Source of the DNA: an uncultured Ruminococcus sp.
GTDB lineage: Bacteria > Bacillota > Clostridia > Oscillospirales > CAG-272
NCBI GenBank assembly: GCA_902782445.1
Contig: CACZNC010000010.1
Location: forward strand, 62,001-126,000
Direction of reading: 5' to 3'
DNA: 64,000 nt
Shown here: positions 49,213 to 58,441 of the stretch, in pieces
How the letters are laid out: the number at the start of each line of letters is the position of its first letter
How positions within the stretch are numbered: position 1 is the stretch's first letter
The notes under the pieces: generated by a model
Databases searched by the model: none
Seen by the model: the letters and a program-made list of their open reading frames with translations, nothing else
What the model was told of the DNA's origin: nothing
Program-made: the position numbers and the translations under genes

Positions 49213-51498
49213 TTACTGCTTCGCCAGTTCCGCCGGAGGCCCTACCCTCTTCTCGGGATTCATCATGCGGACCACGATCGCGGCGACTTCGGAACGCTTG
49301 ATGTTCGATTCGGGATGGAAGGTCCCCTTTGCGTCGGAGCCGTTGAGGATCCCCGCCCGGTAGAGAAGGTAGATCGACCCGTAGTTCTTCTCCACTGCGG
49401 GCCGGACTTCCGGCATGATATCGGAATCGAAATCATACTGTACGTCCGGGATGGCGTTCTCGGGGATCGTGTTGATCTCCGCGAGGGCTTCCTGCGGCAG
49501 GCAGTAGGAGAAGATCCACGCGAATCCCATCCGGGTGATCGGCTCGTTGGCATAGGCCATCACGGTGTCGTAGGAATAGCCCGAGGAGCCGGGGAAGAGG
49601 AAGCCGCCCTGCTTTCTGCCGTAGTCCGCGTAGGTCTCGTACCAGGGATCGCCGTTTTTCAGCGTCACCTCTCCGGTCGTGTAAAGCTGGTGCATGCAGG
49701 CGGCCAGCTTCACGGCTTCGGCGAGGGTCATCTTGCCGTCCGGATCGTACCAGTCCAGCCCCTCGGCGTCCTTGCCCTTGCCGTTGATAAGCCCGAGATC
49801 CACGGCGGCGTAGACCCAGTCGTGGAACCAGTCGTCCGGGTGCACGTCCTTGAAGACCACCTTCTGCTGGACCGGGATGCCCGTATCGGATCCCGTGCCC
49901 GCGGAGCCCTCCGTGACGGTGAGTTTCGCCCGGTCGGTGGTGACGGGAGTCGTGCCGGCGGGACCGGAGATCACGCACCAGAAGCTCCAGCCGGAATAGT
50001 TCCCCGTGAGATTCGAGAGGGTGAGGATGGAGGTCTTCGCCCCGCCGAACCGGTCGGAAACGGCGTTGTTGTCGAGGACGGGCGCGCTGTTCCCGCCTTC
50101 CGGAGCGTAATGCCACTGATAGCTCAGCCCCTGCCCCTCGGCGTCCACCGAGAAGAGGACGGTGCTGCCGGATTTGGCGTAAATGTCCACGGGCTGCTTT
50201 TTGATCGTGCAGGCGGGCTTCGGATCGGATTTGGCCACGGTGAACTCGGCCGCCGCGGTCAGAACGTCCTTCTTGCCCTGCACCACCCCGACGGTGGGCG
50301 CGAGCTGTCCCGTGACGGGCTGGCCGTTGGAGAGCAGGAGCGTCACCGTCACCGCCGCGTCGGACGTGCCGGATTTCTTCGACCAGGCGCATCCGTCGGG
50401 GGCCTCGATGTGGAAGATGAGATCGTAGGTGTGCTCCGCCTGGAAGGTCTCGCCGGGGAGCATGTCGTGTTCGGATCCGGGCGTCGCGTCCACCCAGGTG
50501 AAGGGGGAGACGCCGAGAAATCTGCCGATGCTCAGGGTGAATCCGCTCTTCTGGGGATCCCCTCCGGCGACGGGAGCCTTGAGCCCGCCGATGGTGACGG
50601 AGTCGAGCTTCTTCGCCGTGTCCTCGCAGGTGAGTTTGAAGGCGGCGGAGAGGATGCCGGTCTGGACGTTGACGTCCGTGTCGGACTGGGACGCGACCTT
50701 GACGGAATCCTCCCAGAGGGACACCGTGACAGCACCGGGTCTCACATCCGCGGCGGAGCTTCCTTTCGCCAGAGCCCATTCGGTGCCGGGAGCCGCCTGC
50801 AGGTGATAGATGACCTGATACTCATGCCCGCCGACGAAAGTGGAATCCGAGGAGAGGTATTCGCCCGCGGTCCAGTCGTACCAGGTGGTCTCGCTGAGGG
50901 TCGCGCCCTGGGTGGCGATGTAGTCGTCGTAATTGGGTCTCGCGCCGTCCTTCGGCTTCACGGGGATCAGGGCGTCCAGTTCCACGTCGCCGATGGCGTA
51001 GCTGGGGCAGGAGACCTGACAGCCGAGGATCAGCGTGCCGTCGGCGCGGATGTATTTCTGCTTGAGGGGGAGCTCTTCTCCTTCGTCGCTGTAGACGTGA
51101 ATGTCCATCACAGCCTCGTCCGTGCGGAAGGTTTCCCCGTCCCAGGTGTTCCACGCGTAGGTCTCCGGCGGGATCAGGAAGAGGTAAAACTCATAGCTGT
51201 GACCCGGGATGAACAGAGTGTCCTTGCCGAGCATCAGTTCCGACTCCGCCGTGTCGCTCCACATGACCATGTCCACCGTCACCGGGAGCATGGAATCGGC
51301 GCCGACGAGCCCGTTTTTCTCGGATTCTGACGGCAATGCCAGAACCTGGGCATGGTCGGACGGGGTGGAGCCCGCTTTCGGAAGAATGATTCCCGTTACG
51401 GACATGCGGGTCAGCACGTCTGCGATCGCCCCGGCGGGGACCGCGAGGACCGCGAGGAAGAAGAGAACGAGGAGGAGCGAAATCAGAGTTCTTTTCAT
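49213..51498 (-). CDS. multidomain surface protein with Ig-like and C-terminal SLH domains
   Basis: A 761-residue exported protein. Signal peptide at residues 1-25. Residues 30-400 hold repeated beta domains of similar design (each with an ASDT/VT...KAAF/FTL-type end), residues about 415-525 an Ig-like domain (GSTVLFSVDAEGQGLSYQWHY), and 550-755 three SLH modules (FKDVHPDDWFHDWVY, YADYGRK...PITRMGFAWIFSY, GSIYLLYRAGILNG). Unlike the other SLH proteins here, the anchor is at the C terminus. AAAAAGGAG precedes the ATG. Probably a surface adhesin or wall scaffold. Confidence 0.84.
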   Translation of the reverse strand: MKRTLISLLLVLFFLAVLAVPAGAIADVLTRMSVTGIILPKAGSTPSDHAQVLALPSESEKNGLVGADSMLPVTVDMVMWSDTAESELMLGKDTLFIPGHSYEFYLFLIPPETYAWNTWDGETFRTDEAVMDIHVYSDEGEELPLKQKYIRADGTLILGCQVSCPSYAIGDVELDALIPVKPKDGARPNYDDYIATQGATLSETTWYDWTAGEYLSSDSTFVGGHEYQVIYHLQAAPGTEWALAKGSSAADVRPGAVTVSLWEDSVKVASQSDTDVNVQTGILSAAFKLTCEDTAKKLDSVTIGGLKAPVAGGDPQKSGFTLSIGRFLGVSPFTWVDATPGSEHDMLPGETFQAEHTYDLIFHIEAPDGCAWSKKSGTSDAAVTVTLLLSNGQPVTGQLAPTVGVVQGKKDVLTAAAEFTVAKSDPKPACTIKKQPVDIYAKSGSTVLFSVDAEGQGLSYQWHYAPEGGNSAPVLDNNAVSDRFGGAKTSILTLSNLTGNYSGWSFWCVISGPAGTTPVTTDRAKLTVTEGSAGTGSDTGIPVQQKVVFKDVHPDDWFHDWVYAAVDLGLINGKGKDAEGLDWYDPDGKMTLAEAVKLAACMHQLYTTGEVTLKNGDPWYETYADYGRKQGGFLFPGSSGYSYDTVMAYANEPITRMGFAWIFSYCLPQEALAEINTIPENAIPDVQYDFDSDIMPEVRPAVEKNYGSIYLLYRAGILNGSDAKGTFHPESNIKRSEVAAIVVRMMNPEKRVGPPAELAKQ

Positions 51499-51547
51499 GG
51501 CGTCTGGTCTCCTTTTTCCATAAGTCTGCGGAAATGCTCTTTATCTC

Positions 51548-51576
51548 AGTATAGCACATCCCGCGCGGTTTTGCAT
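51548..51576 (-). promoter_or_regulatory. probable promoter of the SLH/Ig-like gene
   Basis: Minus strand TATACT (51548-51553) with a poor -35 (ATGCAA) 17 nt upstream. Confidence 0.5.
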
Positions 51577-51661
51577 CCCCAATTTTAAGGATTTCGGTCA
51601 AAAAACGTAAATTTTTGCCGTTTCTGTGATTTTTGGGGTCGAAAAACCTGACGAGATATGC

Positions 51662-51667
51662 TATAAT
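51662..51667 (+). promoter_or_regulatory. isolated -10-like TATAAT facing composite element E4
   Basis: TATGCTATAAT faces right into arm R6, with no gene before 52655. It could drive a non-coding transcript through the element; the -35 is weak. Confidence 0.35.
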
Positions 51668-51689
51668 GAGAGTAAGGAGTGAATGGGGG

Positions 51690-51964
51690 ATTGTCCGCAT
51701 CGGGGGGAGAGTTGTGCGGTAATTTCGGGTTTTGAGTGGGAGCGCTTCGCTGGGATTCGGGGGGGACGCGCGGTTCTGTATCGAAAAACGCTTTTCTCTC
51801 TTCGCGCAATTTTGCAGATTCAAGTCGGACGAGCCTGAGAATGGAGCCAACCTCGCGCGGTCTTCGCACGTGCTGCTGAAACATGCGCAGGATAAATCCT
51901 GCGGCCTTGCGGCGGTGATTCAGTCGCGCATTGAAAGGGGACAGAGTGCGGTCGACCGGGGTGA
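51690..51964 (-). repeat. structured arm repeat, reverse copy R6
   Basis: Hairpin CGCAGGAT-AA-ATCCTGCG at 51886-51903, the same stem as F1. Confidence 0.75.
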
Positions 51965-51980
51965 TGTTTCACGTGAAACA
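51965..51980. other. parS site, perfect consensus
   Basis: Exact TGTTTCACGTGAAACA. Confidence 0.8.
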
Positions 51981-51997
51981 ATTCCTGCTTCTGCCGG

Positions 51998-52013
51998 TGT
52001 TTCATGGGAAACA
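51998..52013. other. degenerate parS-like site, two mismatches
   Basis: TGTTTCATGGGAAACA, 33 nt from the perfect site. Confidence 0.45.
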
Positions 52014-52065
52014 ATCCTGCTTCTCCGTCAGACAGGCCGCCGCACGTCCCATTCCGTCTATACGT

Positions 52066-52158
52066 TGTCATTCTGAACGAAGTGAAGAATCTCCCAACTT
52101 TGAGGCTAACCCATCCTCCACGTGCGGAGATTCTTCGTCGTAGGCTCCTCAGAATGAC
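52066..52158. repeat. CATTCTGA inverted repeat, copy 4 (short)
   Basis: GTCATTCTGAAC...GAAGAATCTCC and GGAGATTCTTC...TCAGAATGAC. Confidence 0.72.
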
Positions 52159-52234
52159 ACAGTAAAGCGGCGGCGGACGGGTTTCAGCCTGAATGAAGAA
52201 TCGTTTCAGAAAAAAACTGAACGAAATCACGATT

Positions 52235-52250
52235 TGTTTCACGTGAAACA
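52235..52250. other. parS site, perfect consensus
   Basis: Exact TGTTTCACGTGAAACA at the inner end of F9. Confidence 0.8.
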
Positions 52251-52600
52251 ACACCCCCGAAAATCCTTGCCTTTCTTCCCCCGCGCGAGGATAGACTTTC
52301 AGATCCCGACACCCGACCGCGCGTCCTGTGCCCAATGCGCGCCTGAATCTCCGCCGGAGGCCGCAGAACTTGTTCTGCGCATGTTTCGACTGCACGACCG
52401 GCGATCAAGCGCGGTTGGCTCCATGTTCCGGCTTGTCAGGCCTGAATCTGCAAAATTGCGCGAAGAGAGAAAAGCGTTTTCGATACAGAACCGCGCGTCC
52501 CTTCCATCCCAGCGAAGCGCTCCCATACAAAAAACATAAATCCCGCACCAAAACGAAATCCCGATCCAGCCTCCCGCAAATCATTCTGCATTCTTAATTC
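52251..52600 (+). repeat. structured arm repeat, forward copy F9
   Basis: Hairpin CGCAGAAC-TT-GTTCTGCG at 52362-52379. The standard cagcgaagcgctcccatacaaa end is followed by a ttaattc/tgaatttt heptamer remnant. Confidence 0.75.
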
Positions 52601-52654
52601 TGAATTTTGAATTTCCGCATCCCCCCAGCAGTTTCCGCGAAAGGAGGTCCCCCC

Positions 52655-54349
52655 ATGCCCCCCATGAGCAAAAAGACCCGCCGGGCGATCATCGCGGCGG
52701 TGACGGCGTTTCTTTTCTTCTTCCTCCTCCCGCTCTTCTGGGATGTCCCGATCACCGGCTTCCACTCCTTCTGCTACGGGATCCTCCTCCTCGCCTGGAT
52801 GGAGACCCTCCGGGGACGGCTTTCCAATACCCTGATCCGCAGGCGGGTCGTCCCGGCGGTCTTCCTCCTCTTCTGCCTGCCCGTCCTGCGCCTCTTCCGC
52901 TATTCGATCTTCGAGGAGATCCCGGACCTCGCCCGCGCGCTCTGGTACATCTACTATATCCCGATGATCACCGTCCCCCTGCTCTTCTTCTACGCGGCTC
53001 TCTGCGTGGACCGGCGGGAGGAAGACAAGCCCATCGGAAAGGCCCGGATCCTCTGGCTCCCGGCCGGATGCCTGATGGCAGCGATTTTGACCAACGACCG
53101 GCACGGACTGGCGCTCTCCCTCGGGGAAAAAGGGGTGGTCCACGGCCCGGTGTACTGGATCTATGTCTGCTGGGCGGCCACCCTGACCTTCGCGGCATAC
53201 GGGATCCTTCTGGTGCGGTGCCGCCGGTCCGCCTCCCGGAATCTCTGGTACATCCCGATCCTGTGCACGCTACCGCCGCTGTTCCTCCTCGGCTGGTACG
53301 TGGCCTCGGGCGGATCCCCCGTCGTCTTCGGGAAAAAGTTCTATAATTTCCAGGAAGTCTACGCCCTCCTCTACTTCTGCTACTGGGAAAGCCTGATCGA
53401 GATCGGCCTGATCCCCTCCTCGGCGGACTACGACGCGATCTTCCGGCTCGGCTCCTGGAGCGCGGCTCTGGCGGACATGGGGGGAAGGGTGGTCTACTAC
53501 TCGAAGGACGTGGGCGAAATGACCCCGGCCCTGATCCGCGCGGCGGCCGAACGTCCCGTCCCGGTGGGGCGAGGCCGCTGGATCCGCTCCCGTCCCATCT
53601 CCGGCGGATCGGTGATCTGGACGGAGGACCTCTCGGAGATCGCGCGGCTGAACGACGAACTGCTCCGGGTGAACGAGGCTCTTTCCGCCGAAAACGCCGT
53701 CCTCGAGGCGGAGAACGAGATCAAGCAGACGAAAGCCCGCTACGAGGCCGCAAACCGGCTCTGGGACGGCATCGTGGACGAGATCCGGCCCCAGCTGCGG
53801 GCAATAGGGGGACTGCTCGGGGACGGGGGCGTGCCGTCGGACGAAGCTCTCGCGGACTGCGCGTTCCTCGGGGCCTACATCAAGCGGCGGAGCAATCTCT
53901 CCCTGATCGCCGAAGACGCCCCGACCCTCTCGTCGGAGGAACTGGGGCTCGCCATCCGGGAATCGCTCTCCTATCTCTCCCTGCGGGGGATGCTCTGCGA
54001 TATCCGGGAGATCGGGAGCGCGGTCCTCGGGGCGGAAGCGGTGGAGCTGGCCTACGAGATCTTCGAGGACGCGGCGGAAGGGAGCCTGAAAGAGGAACCC
54101 GGTTCCCTCCTCGTCACCCTCATGGCCGCCCCCTCCCGCTTTACCATGACCCTGCTCTTCGAGGACACGCCCCCCGCCCTCCGCTCCCCCCGGCTGACGG
54201 AGGAACGGATCGCCGCGGTCGGAGCGAAGATCTCCTCCTTCGGCGAGGACGGCGCGGGCATTCTGCGGTTTGAGGTCCCCTGCGCGGCGTCTGTGGAGGA
54301 TCCCGGCCACGCTCCGGACGGCGGAGACGGGAAAGGAGGCGCGGCATGA
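52655..54349 (+). CDS. 7TM sensor protein with degenerate kinase-like C terminus
   Basis: A 564-residue membrane sensor. About seven hydrophobic segments fill residues 10-225, as in 7TM histidine-kinase sensor regions. Then a PAS-like region (230-330), a coiled coil (NDELLRVNEALSAENAVLEAENEIK, about 335-365) and a C-terminal region where VELAYEIFEDAAEGSLKEE resembles an ATPase N-box without the usual Asn-x-x-x-His; no G-box is visible. AAGGAGG sits 7 nt before ATG 52655. Its stop overlaps the next ATG (ATGA), so it is translationally coupled to the second kinase. Probably a sensing partner rather than an active kinase. Confidence 0.68.
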   Translation: MPPMSKKTRRAIIAAVTAFLFFFLLPLFWDVPITGFHSFCYGILLLAWMETLRGRLSNTLIRRRVVPAVFLLFCLPVLRLFRYSIFEEIPDLARALWYIYYIPMITVPLLFFYAALCVDRREEDKPIGKARILWLPAGCLMAAILTNDRHGLALSLGEKGVVHGPVYWIYVCWAATLTFAAYGILLVRCRRSASRNLWYIPILCTLPPLFLLGWYVASGGSPVVFGKKFYNFQEVYALLYFCYWESLIEIGLIPSSADYDAIFRLGSWSAALADMGGRVVYYSKDVGEMTPALIRAAAERPVPVGRGRWIRSRPISGGSVIWTEDLSEIARLNDELLRVNEALSAENAVLEAENEIKQTKARYEAANRLWDGIVDEIRPQLRAIGGLLGDGGVPSDEALADCAFLGAYIKRRSNLSLIAEDAPTLSSEELGLAIRESLSYLSLRGMLCDIREIGSAVLGAEAVELAYEIFEDAAEGSLKEEPGSLLVTLMAAPSRFTMTLLFEDTPPALRSPRLTEERIAAVGAKISSFGEDGAGILRFEVPCAASVEDPGHAPDGGDGKGGAA

Positions 54350-55815
54350 GCACGATCCCGATCTTCTTCGCCCGGAGCTTCCTCTCCCAGCCCTATGCCC
54401 TTCTGCCCCTGCTCCCGCGGGTGATCCTCACGGCGCTCTCCTACCTGTCCGTCTTCGTCTTCGCCTTCGGGCTGATCCGCATGATGCGGCAGGGGACGAA
54501 GGACGCCTGGGGGTACGCGATCCTCTCCCTCGGGACCGTGTCGGGGTATGTGCTCTTCCGCGCGGGGGAGCGTCTCGCCGCCCACGAAGCCGCGGGACTG
54601 TGGCTGAAAATCGCCTCCCTGCCCGCGTCCCTCGTGATCCTGCTCCACCTGCTGACCATCGGCGGCGCGGTGTTCAGCCTCCTCGGCATCATCCAGATCC
54701 GGCGCACCCGCATCACGACCCTCTCGGTCAAGGAGAGCGCGGAGATCCTCCCCTGCGGCCTCTGCTACTACTGGACCGGCGGCTTCCCGAAGCTGACGAA
54801 CCGGGTCATGGAGGAAATCTCCTACGCCGTCCGGGGGCTGTCCCTGCAAAACGGCGAACTCCTCTGGCAGGCCCTGACCGCTCCCGAACCCGAACCTGCC
54901 CCCGCCGACGGAGACGGGACCGAGACCGACGGATCCGCAAAGCCCCGTCCCTCCGCCGTATTCCTCCGCCGGGGGGACGAACCGGTGATCCGCCTCGCCG
55001 ACGGACGGGTGTACGCTTTCCGGCGCCGGGCCCTGTCCTTCGAAGGGAAGCTGCTCTACGAGATCGTGGCCAGCGACATGACCGAGGAATACGACCGGGC
55101 CGACGCCCTCCGGGAAAAGCGGGAGCGGGCGGAGGACACGAAGAAGCGGCTGAGGGCCCTCGGGCGGGTGATCGCGGAGCTCACCGTGGAGAAGGAAGTC
55201 CTCGGCATGAAGATCCGCATCCACGACAACCTCAACCGGGCCCTCTTGACGGTCAAGCGCGCCCTCGCCAGACCCGCGCCGGAGACCGGATCGCCCGGAA
55301 CGGATCCCGCGGACGGCCCGAACAGCTCGGAAACCGCCGGATCGGAAACCGCCAGCTCGGAAACCGCCCCAGAGGGACCCGAAAACGAAGCCGTCTCCGC
55401 CCGTCTCGAAGCGGCGAGGCTGTGGCGGGAGAAGATCCTCTCCCTCGACTACCTCACCCAGAGCGAGGACAACGACGACTACAACGAACTGATCCGGTCG
55501 GCTCTGGTCCTCGGCGCGAAGATCGAAGTCCTCGGAGCCCTGCCCTCCGCCCCGCCGTACAGGGAGATCGGCGCGCTGGCCCTCGAGATCGGACTCTCGA
55601 ACATGCTCAAGCACACCGACGGGGAAGTCCTCACCGTGGACTGCACGACATCCGGAAAAATGATCCTCACAAACGACGGCACCCCGCCCTCCGGCCCCAT
55701 CGTCGAAGGAGGAGGCCTCGGCAATCTCCGCCGCCGCGTGGAAGGAGAGGGCGGCACCATGACGGTGGAATCCGCCCCGAGATTCAAGCTGACGATTGAG
55801 ATGAAAAGAAAATAG
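54346..55815 (+). CDS. sensor histidine kinase (NarL-partner type)
   Basis: A 489-residue protein. Residues 1-120 hold three or four membrane segments, 120-250 a PAS-like region (TLSVKESAEILPCGLCYYW), then a coiled coil and a HisKA_3-like dimerisation segment KIRIHDNLNRALLTVKRAL with His near residue 293. The C-terminal ATPase domain has an N-box-like LALEIGLSNMLKH and a G-box GGGLGNLRRRVEGEGG. The acidic linker at about 315-350 is unusual. Start overlaps the preceding gene's stop. It probably phosphorylates the regulator at 56298, about 480 nt downstream across an arm repeat. Confidence 0.78.
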   Translation: MSTIPIFFARSFLSQPYALLPLLPRVILTALSYLSVFVFAFGLIRMMRQGTKDAWGYAILSLGTVSGYVLFRAGERLAAHEAAGLWLKIASLPASLVILLHLLTIGGAVFSLLGIIQIRRTRITTLSVKESAEILPCGLCYYWTGGFPKLTNRVMEEISYAVRGLSLQNGELLWQALTAPEPEPAPADGDGTETDGSAKPRPSAVFLRRGDEPVIRLADGRVYAFRRRALSFEGKLLYEIVASDMTEEYDRADALREKRERAEDTKKRLRALGRVIAELTVEKEVLGMKIRIHDNLNRALLTVKRALARPAPETGSPGTDPADGPNSSETAGSETASSETAPEGPENEAVSARLEAARLWREKILSLDYLTQSEDNDDYNELIRSALVLGAKIEVLGALPSAPPYREIGALALEIGLSNMLKHTDGEVLTVDCTTSGKMILTNDGTPPSGPIVEGGGLGNLRRRVEGEGGTMTVESAPRFKLTIEMKRK

Positions 55816-56166
55816 GACGGGTCAGGAGTTATGGGGGATGTCTGTGTCGGCTTGACGTGCGATGCGGGATTTTAGGTTGTATTTTATGGAAAAGGAGTCG
55901 GCGTCGGCCGCGTGTTCCCGTATCGAAAACCGCTTCCCCCTCTTCGCGTGCTTCCGCCGATTCTGGAATGACGAGCGGAACATGGAGCTTTCCTCGCGCG
56001 GTCTTCAGCATTGGCCGGACGCACGAAAAAAAATCGCTTAACGACATGCCAATGCGGCGGCCTTGCGGCGGTGATTCAGGCGCGCATTGGGCACAGGACG
56101 CGTTTTCGTGCGGCGGGATCTGATTGTCCGGACTCGCGCAGGGGAAGAATGGCAAGGGGGGCGTAA
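55816..56166 (-). repeat. structured arm repeat, reverse copy R7 (type B hairpin)
   Basis: Type B stem-loop closed by GCATTGG (56008-56014) and CCAATGC (56049-56055); outer end of the ggagtcggcgtcggc type. It lies between the sensor kinase and its regulator. Confidence 0.7.
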
Positions 56167-56182
56167 TGTTTCACGTGAAACA
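56167..56182. other. parS site, perfect consensus
   Basis: Exact TGTTTCACGTGAAACA, inner end of R7. Confidence 0.8.
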
Positions 56183-56285
56183 ATTCTTAATTCTGAATTC
56201 ATTCCTCATTCCAAATTAATCCCGCTCTACTAGCCACTAGCCACTAACGACTAGCCACTCCTCACTACCCACTGCCAACTCTACA
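56183..56285. repeat. heptamer tracts before the response regulator gene
   Basis: ttaattc/tgaattc/attcctc units, then ctagcca/ctagcca/ctaacga/ctagcca/ctcctca units. Confidence 0.6.
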
Positions 56286-56297
56286 AAGGAGCCTTCC

Positions 56298-56942
56298 ATG
56301 CCCTATCAGGTAATCGTGGCCGACGACCAGCGTCTGACCCGGCAGGCGCTCGAGGCCGTAATCGAAAAATCCGCGGATTTCGTCCTCGCCGGAGCCTTTC
56401 CCTCCGCCTCCCTCGCGGTGGAGTACTGCCGGAGAAAGAGCGCGGATCTGGCCCTGCTCGATATCGTGATGCCCGGCGGGATGAACGGCCTCGAAGCCGC
56501 GAAGCAGATCCGGGATCTGAGGCCGAACATCAAGATCGTCCTCGCCACCTCCATGCCCGAGGTGACCTTTCTGCGGCGGGCGAGGGAGATCGGCGTCGAC
56601 AGCTTCTGGTACAAGGAGACGGAGGAGGTGCCCCTGCTCTCCTTGCTGACGCGCACCATGGCGGGGGAGAGGATCTATCCGGACAAAACGCCCGTGGTCG
56701 ACGTGGGGGATACGTCTTCCGCCGAATTCACCCCCATGGAACTGGCGGTCCTGCGGGAACTGACGACGGGCTCGACCAACAAGGAGATCTCGGAAAAACT
56801 GCATATCAGCGTCATGACCGTCAACACCCACGTCCAGAACATGCTGACGAAAACCGGCTACAAAAACCGCGTCCAGCTGGCCGTCAAAGCGCGCCTCGAG
56901 GGAATCGTCATAGCCGACGAAGACGCCGATGCAGAAGAATAG
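56298..56942 (+). CDS. NarL/LuxR-family response regulator
   Basis: A 214-residue two-domain regulator. Receiver domain residues 1-125: acidic pair ADDQ (9-10), phospho-acceptor D55 in LLDIVMP, Ser/Thr in LATSMP and Lys in WYKE. The LuxR helix-turn-helix lies at about 148-205 (LTTGSTNKEISEKLHISVMTVNTHVQNML). AAAGGAG precedes the ATG. It should be phosphorylated by the kinase at 54346; target genes are unknown. Confidence 0.92.
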   Translation: MPYQVIVADDQRLTRQALEAVIEKSADFVLAGAFPSASLAVEYCRRKSADLALLDIVMPGGMNGLEAAKQIRDLRPNIKIVLATSMPEVTFLRRAREIGVDSFWYKETEEVPLLSLLTRTMAGERIYPDKTPVVDVGDTSSAEFTPMELAVLRELTTGSTNKEISEKLHISVMTVNTHVQNMLTKTGYKNRVQLAVKARLEGIVIADEDADAEE

Positions 56943-56994
56943 TTTCCCTCCCCGCGTCTCCGTGCTCCCCCCACTGGAAGCAGACGCCAATTCC

Positions 56995-57062
56995 TCATTC
57001 CTAATTTCGCGAGGACGGTCTACTAGCCACTAACCACTAGCCGCTAACATCTACCATCCCTC
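56995..57062. repeat. heptamer tracts
   Basis: attcctc/attccta units, then ctagcca/ctaacca/ctagccg/ctaacat units. Confidence 0.6.
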
Positions 57063-57073
57063 GGAGGCTTTCC

Positions 57074-57694
57074 ATGCACTGTGTTCCCGAATCCAAAAAC
57101 GCCCGGGCGGTGGGGCGGATCGTTGCCGCTCTGCTGATCGCCGGAGGAATCTTCTACGCGGTCCCCATCGTGTCAAGGGCGGCCGGGATCCGCGTTTTTG
57201 CTCCCCTCTTCACCGCCCTCACCTTTGCCTGCGTGATCGCCGCGGTATTCCTGCTGGTGCGGTACCGGATGACCTCCTTCCAGTACATCGTGCGGCCCCG
57301 GGCGGAGGCGGAGGACAGCGGGCTCCTGACGGCATACGCGTCCGGCGCGAAGCTGAATCTCGCCGATCTGCCGCCGGAGACGCTGGATTTCGTCGTGATC
57401 CGCTCGCAGGGGGCGCGTCCCGGGGCGATGGAGTGCGTCCTCGGGATGGACGATCTGATCGAGGTCACCCCGATCCGCCGCGCGAAGAAGGACGGCACGA
57501 CCCGGAGTGAGATCGGGAAGAAATACCGTCCGGGCGGGGACTATATCAGCTACGACTACACCGTCACCCTGGCCCCCGACGACGCGCTGGCCCTGGTCTT
57601 CCGCGACGGCCCGAAAACCGTAGGGATCTTTATCGAGCCCGACGAGAAGATGAAAGCGTACTTTTTAGGGTTCGGGAAAGGGAAGAAGAGTTAG
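57074..57694 (+). CDS. small membrane protein of unknown function
   Basis: A 206-residue protein with two close membrane helices (about residues 15-37 and 43-67) and a cytoplasmic C-terminal domain of beta-rich appearance (PRAEAEDSGLLTAYASGAKLNL...YISYDYTVTLAPDDALALVF). The layout recalls PH-like domain membrane proteins, but I recognise no family motif. CGGAGG lies before ATG 57074. It follows the response regulator by 130 nt of heptamer DNA and may belong to the same unit. Function unknown. Confidence 0.7.
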   Translation: MHCVPESKNARAVGRIVAALLIAGGIFYAVPIVSRAAGIRVFAPLFTALTFACVIAAVFLLVRYRMTSFQYIVRPRAEAEDSGLLTAYASGAKLNLADLPPETLDFVVIRSQGARPGAMECVLGMDDLIEVTPIRRAKKDGTTRSEIGKKYRPGGDYISYDYTVTLAPDDALALVFRDGPKTVGIFIEPDEKMKAYFLGFGKGKKS

Positions 57695-57740
57695 GAGCGG
57701 CTGGCAGCTAGTGGTTAGTGGTTAGTAGAACCGTTCTCCG
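57695..57740. repeat. heptamer tract
   Basis: gagcggc/tggcagc/tagtggt/tagtggt/tagtaga units. Confidence 0.55.
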
Positions 57741-57759
57741 TACCTGATTCGGAAGCGGT

Positions 57760-57775
57760 TGTTTCACGTGAAACA
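57760..57775. other. parS site, perfect consensus
   Basis: Exact TGTTTCACGTGAAACA, 5 nt before a terminator stem. Confidence 0.8.
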
Positions 57776-57821
57776 AAATGCCGTCAGGGTTGAACTTGAT
57801 GTTCCGCTCTGACGGTTTTTG
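57776..57821 (+). terminator. rho-independent terminator
   Basis: CCGTCAG (57781-57787) with CTGACGG (57809-57815), then TTTTTG. The stem and the gggttgaacttga loop part match the terminator at 21560. Confidence 0.75.
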
Positions 57822-58140
57822 ATTGCGCGGTTCGGACTGCACACCGGTCTGAATCTGAGCATGTGCGCGAGGATGAAAGAACAATTTCGGCTGTCCGTCC
57901 GCGCGTCCTGTGCCCAATGCGCGCCTGAAACGCTGGCGGAGCCCACGGAACTTGTTCCGTGTATGGGTTCAACTGTACGGGCAGAGACCGCGCGAGGATG
58001 ACTCCATGTTTCGGCTCGTCGAATCCGCATTCGGCAGGAGCCCGCGGGGATCGCTCCGGCATCCGGCTGCAAGTCCGCGCGTCCGACGCCGACTCCTTTT
58101 CCAAAAAATACATCCGAAAATCACGCGCCCCGCCCCATCC
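57822..58140 (+). repeat. structured arm repeat, forward copy F10
   Basis: 5' variant gattgcgcggttcg...atgtgcgcgagga. Hairpin CACGGAAC-TT-GTTCCGTG at 57944-57961, same stem as F8; gtccgacgccgactcctttt end variant. Confidence 0.75.
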
Positions 58141-58174
58141 CGCCGCGGATTTCCTTCTCCGCGGACGGGAAAAC

Positions 58175-58204
58175 GCAAAAAAACAGGGGGAACGAATCCC
58201 CCTG
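58175..58204 (-). terminator. rho-independent terminator of the yceD-rpmF operon
   Basis: On the minus strand CAGGGGGA pairs with TCCCCCTG around a 5-nt loop, followed by seven T. Confidence 0.85.
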
Positions 58205-58229
58205 CTGACCCATTTTCGCGCATCCGCGC

Positions 58230-58418
58230 TTATTTATCCTCGTCTACCTTGACGATCTGCTTGCCGTTGTAGTAGCCGCAGGCCTTGCAGACTCTGTGGG
58301 AGAGGACGTACGCGCCGCAGTGGGAGCACTTCACCATCGCGGGCATGTCGAGCTTCCAGTGGCTGGAACGTCTCTTGTCTCTTCTCGCCTGGGATACTTT
58401 TCTTTTCGGAACAGCCAT
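58230..58418 (-). CDS. rpmF: 50S ribosomal protein L32
   Basis: A 62-residue protein with the L32 hallmark [21 protein letters not shown] and a four-Cys zinc ribbon (CSHCGAY, CKACGYY). Normal length. It lies 23 nt after the yceD-like gene in the conserved yceD-rpmF pair and ends at a strong terminator. Confidence 0.96.
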   Translation of the reverse strand: MAVPKRKVSQARRDKRRSSHWKLDMPAMVKCSHCGAYVLSHRVCKACGYYNGKQIVKVDEDK

Positions 58419-58441
58419 TTTTTCAGCCTCTTTCTGTGAAT

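Larger units (their letters stand above)
51690..52600. repeat. composite parS element E4
   Basis: Reverse arm R6 (51690-51964), perfect parS (51965), degenerate site (51998), ccgtcagacaggccgccgca, CATTCTGA repeat (52066-52158), perfect parS (52235), forward arm F9 (52251-52600). Same plan as E2, E3 and E5. Confidence 0.78.
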
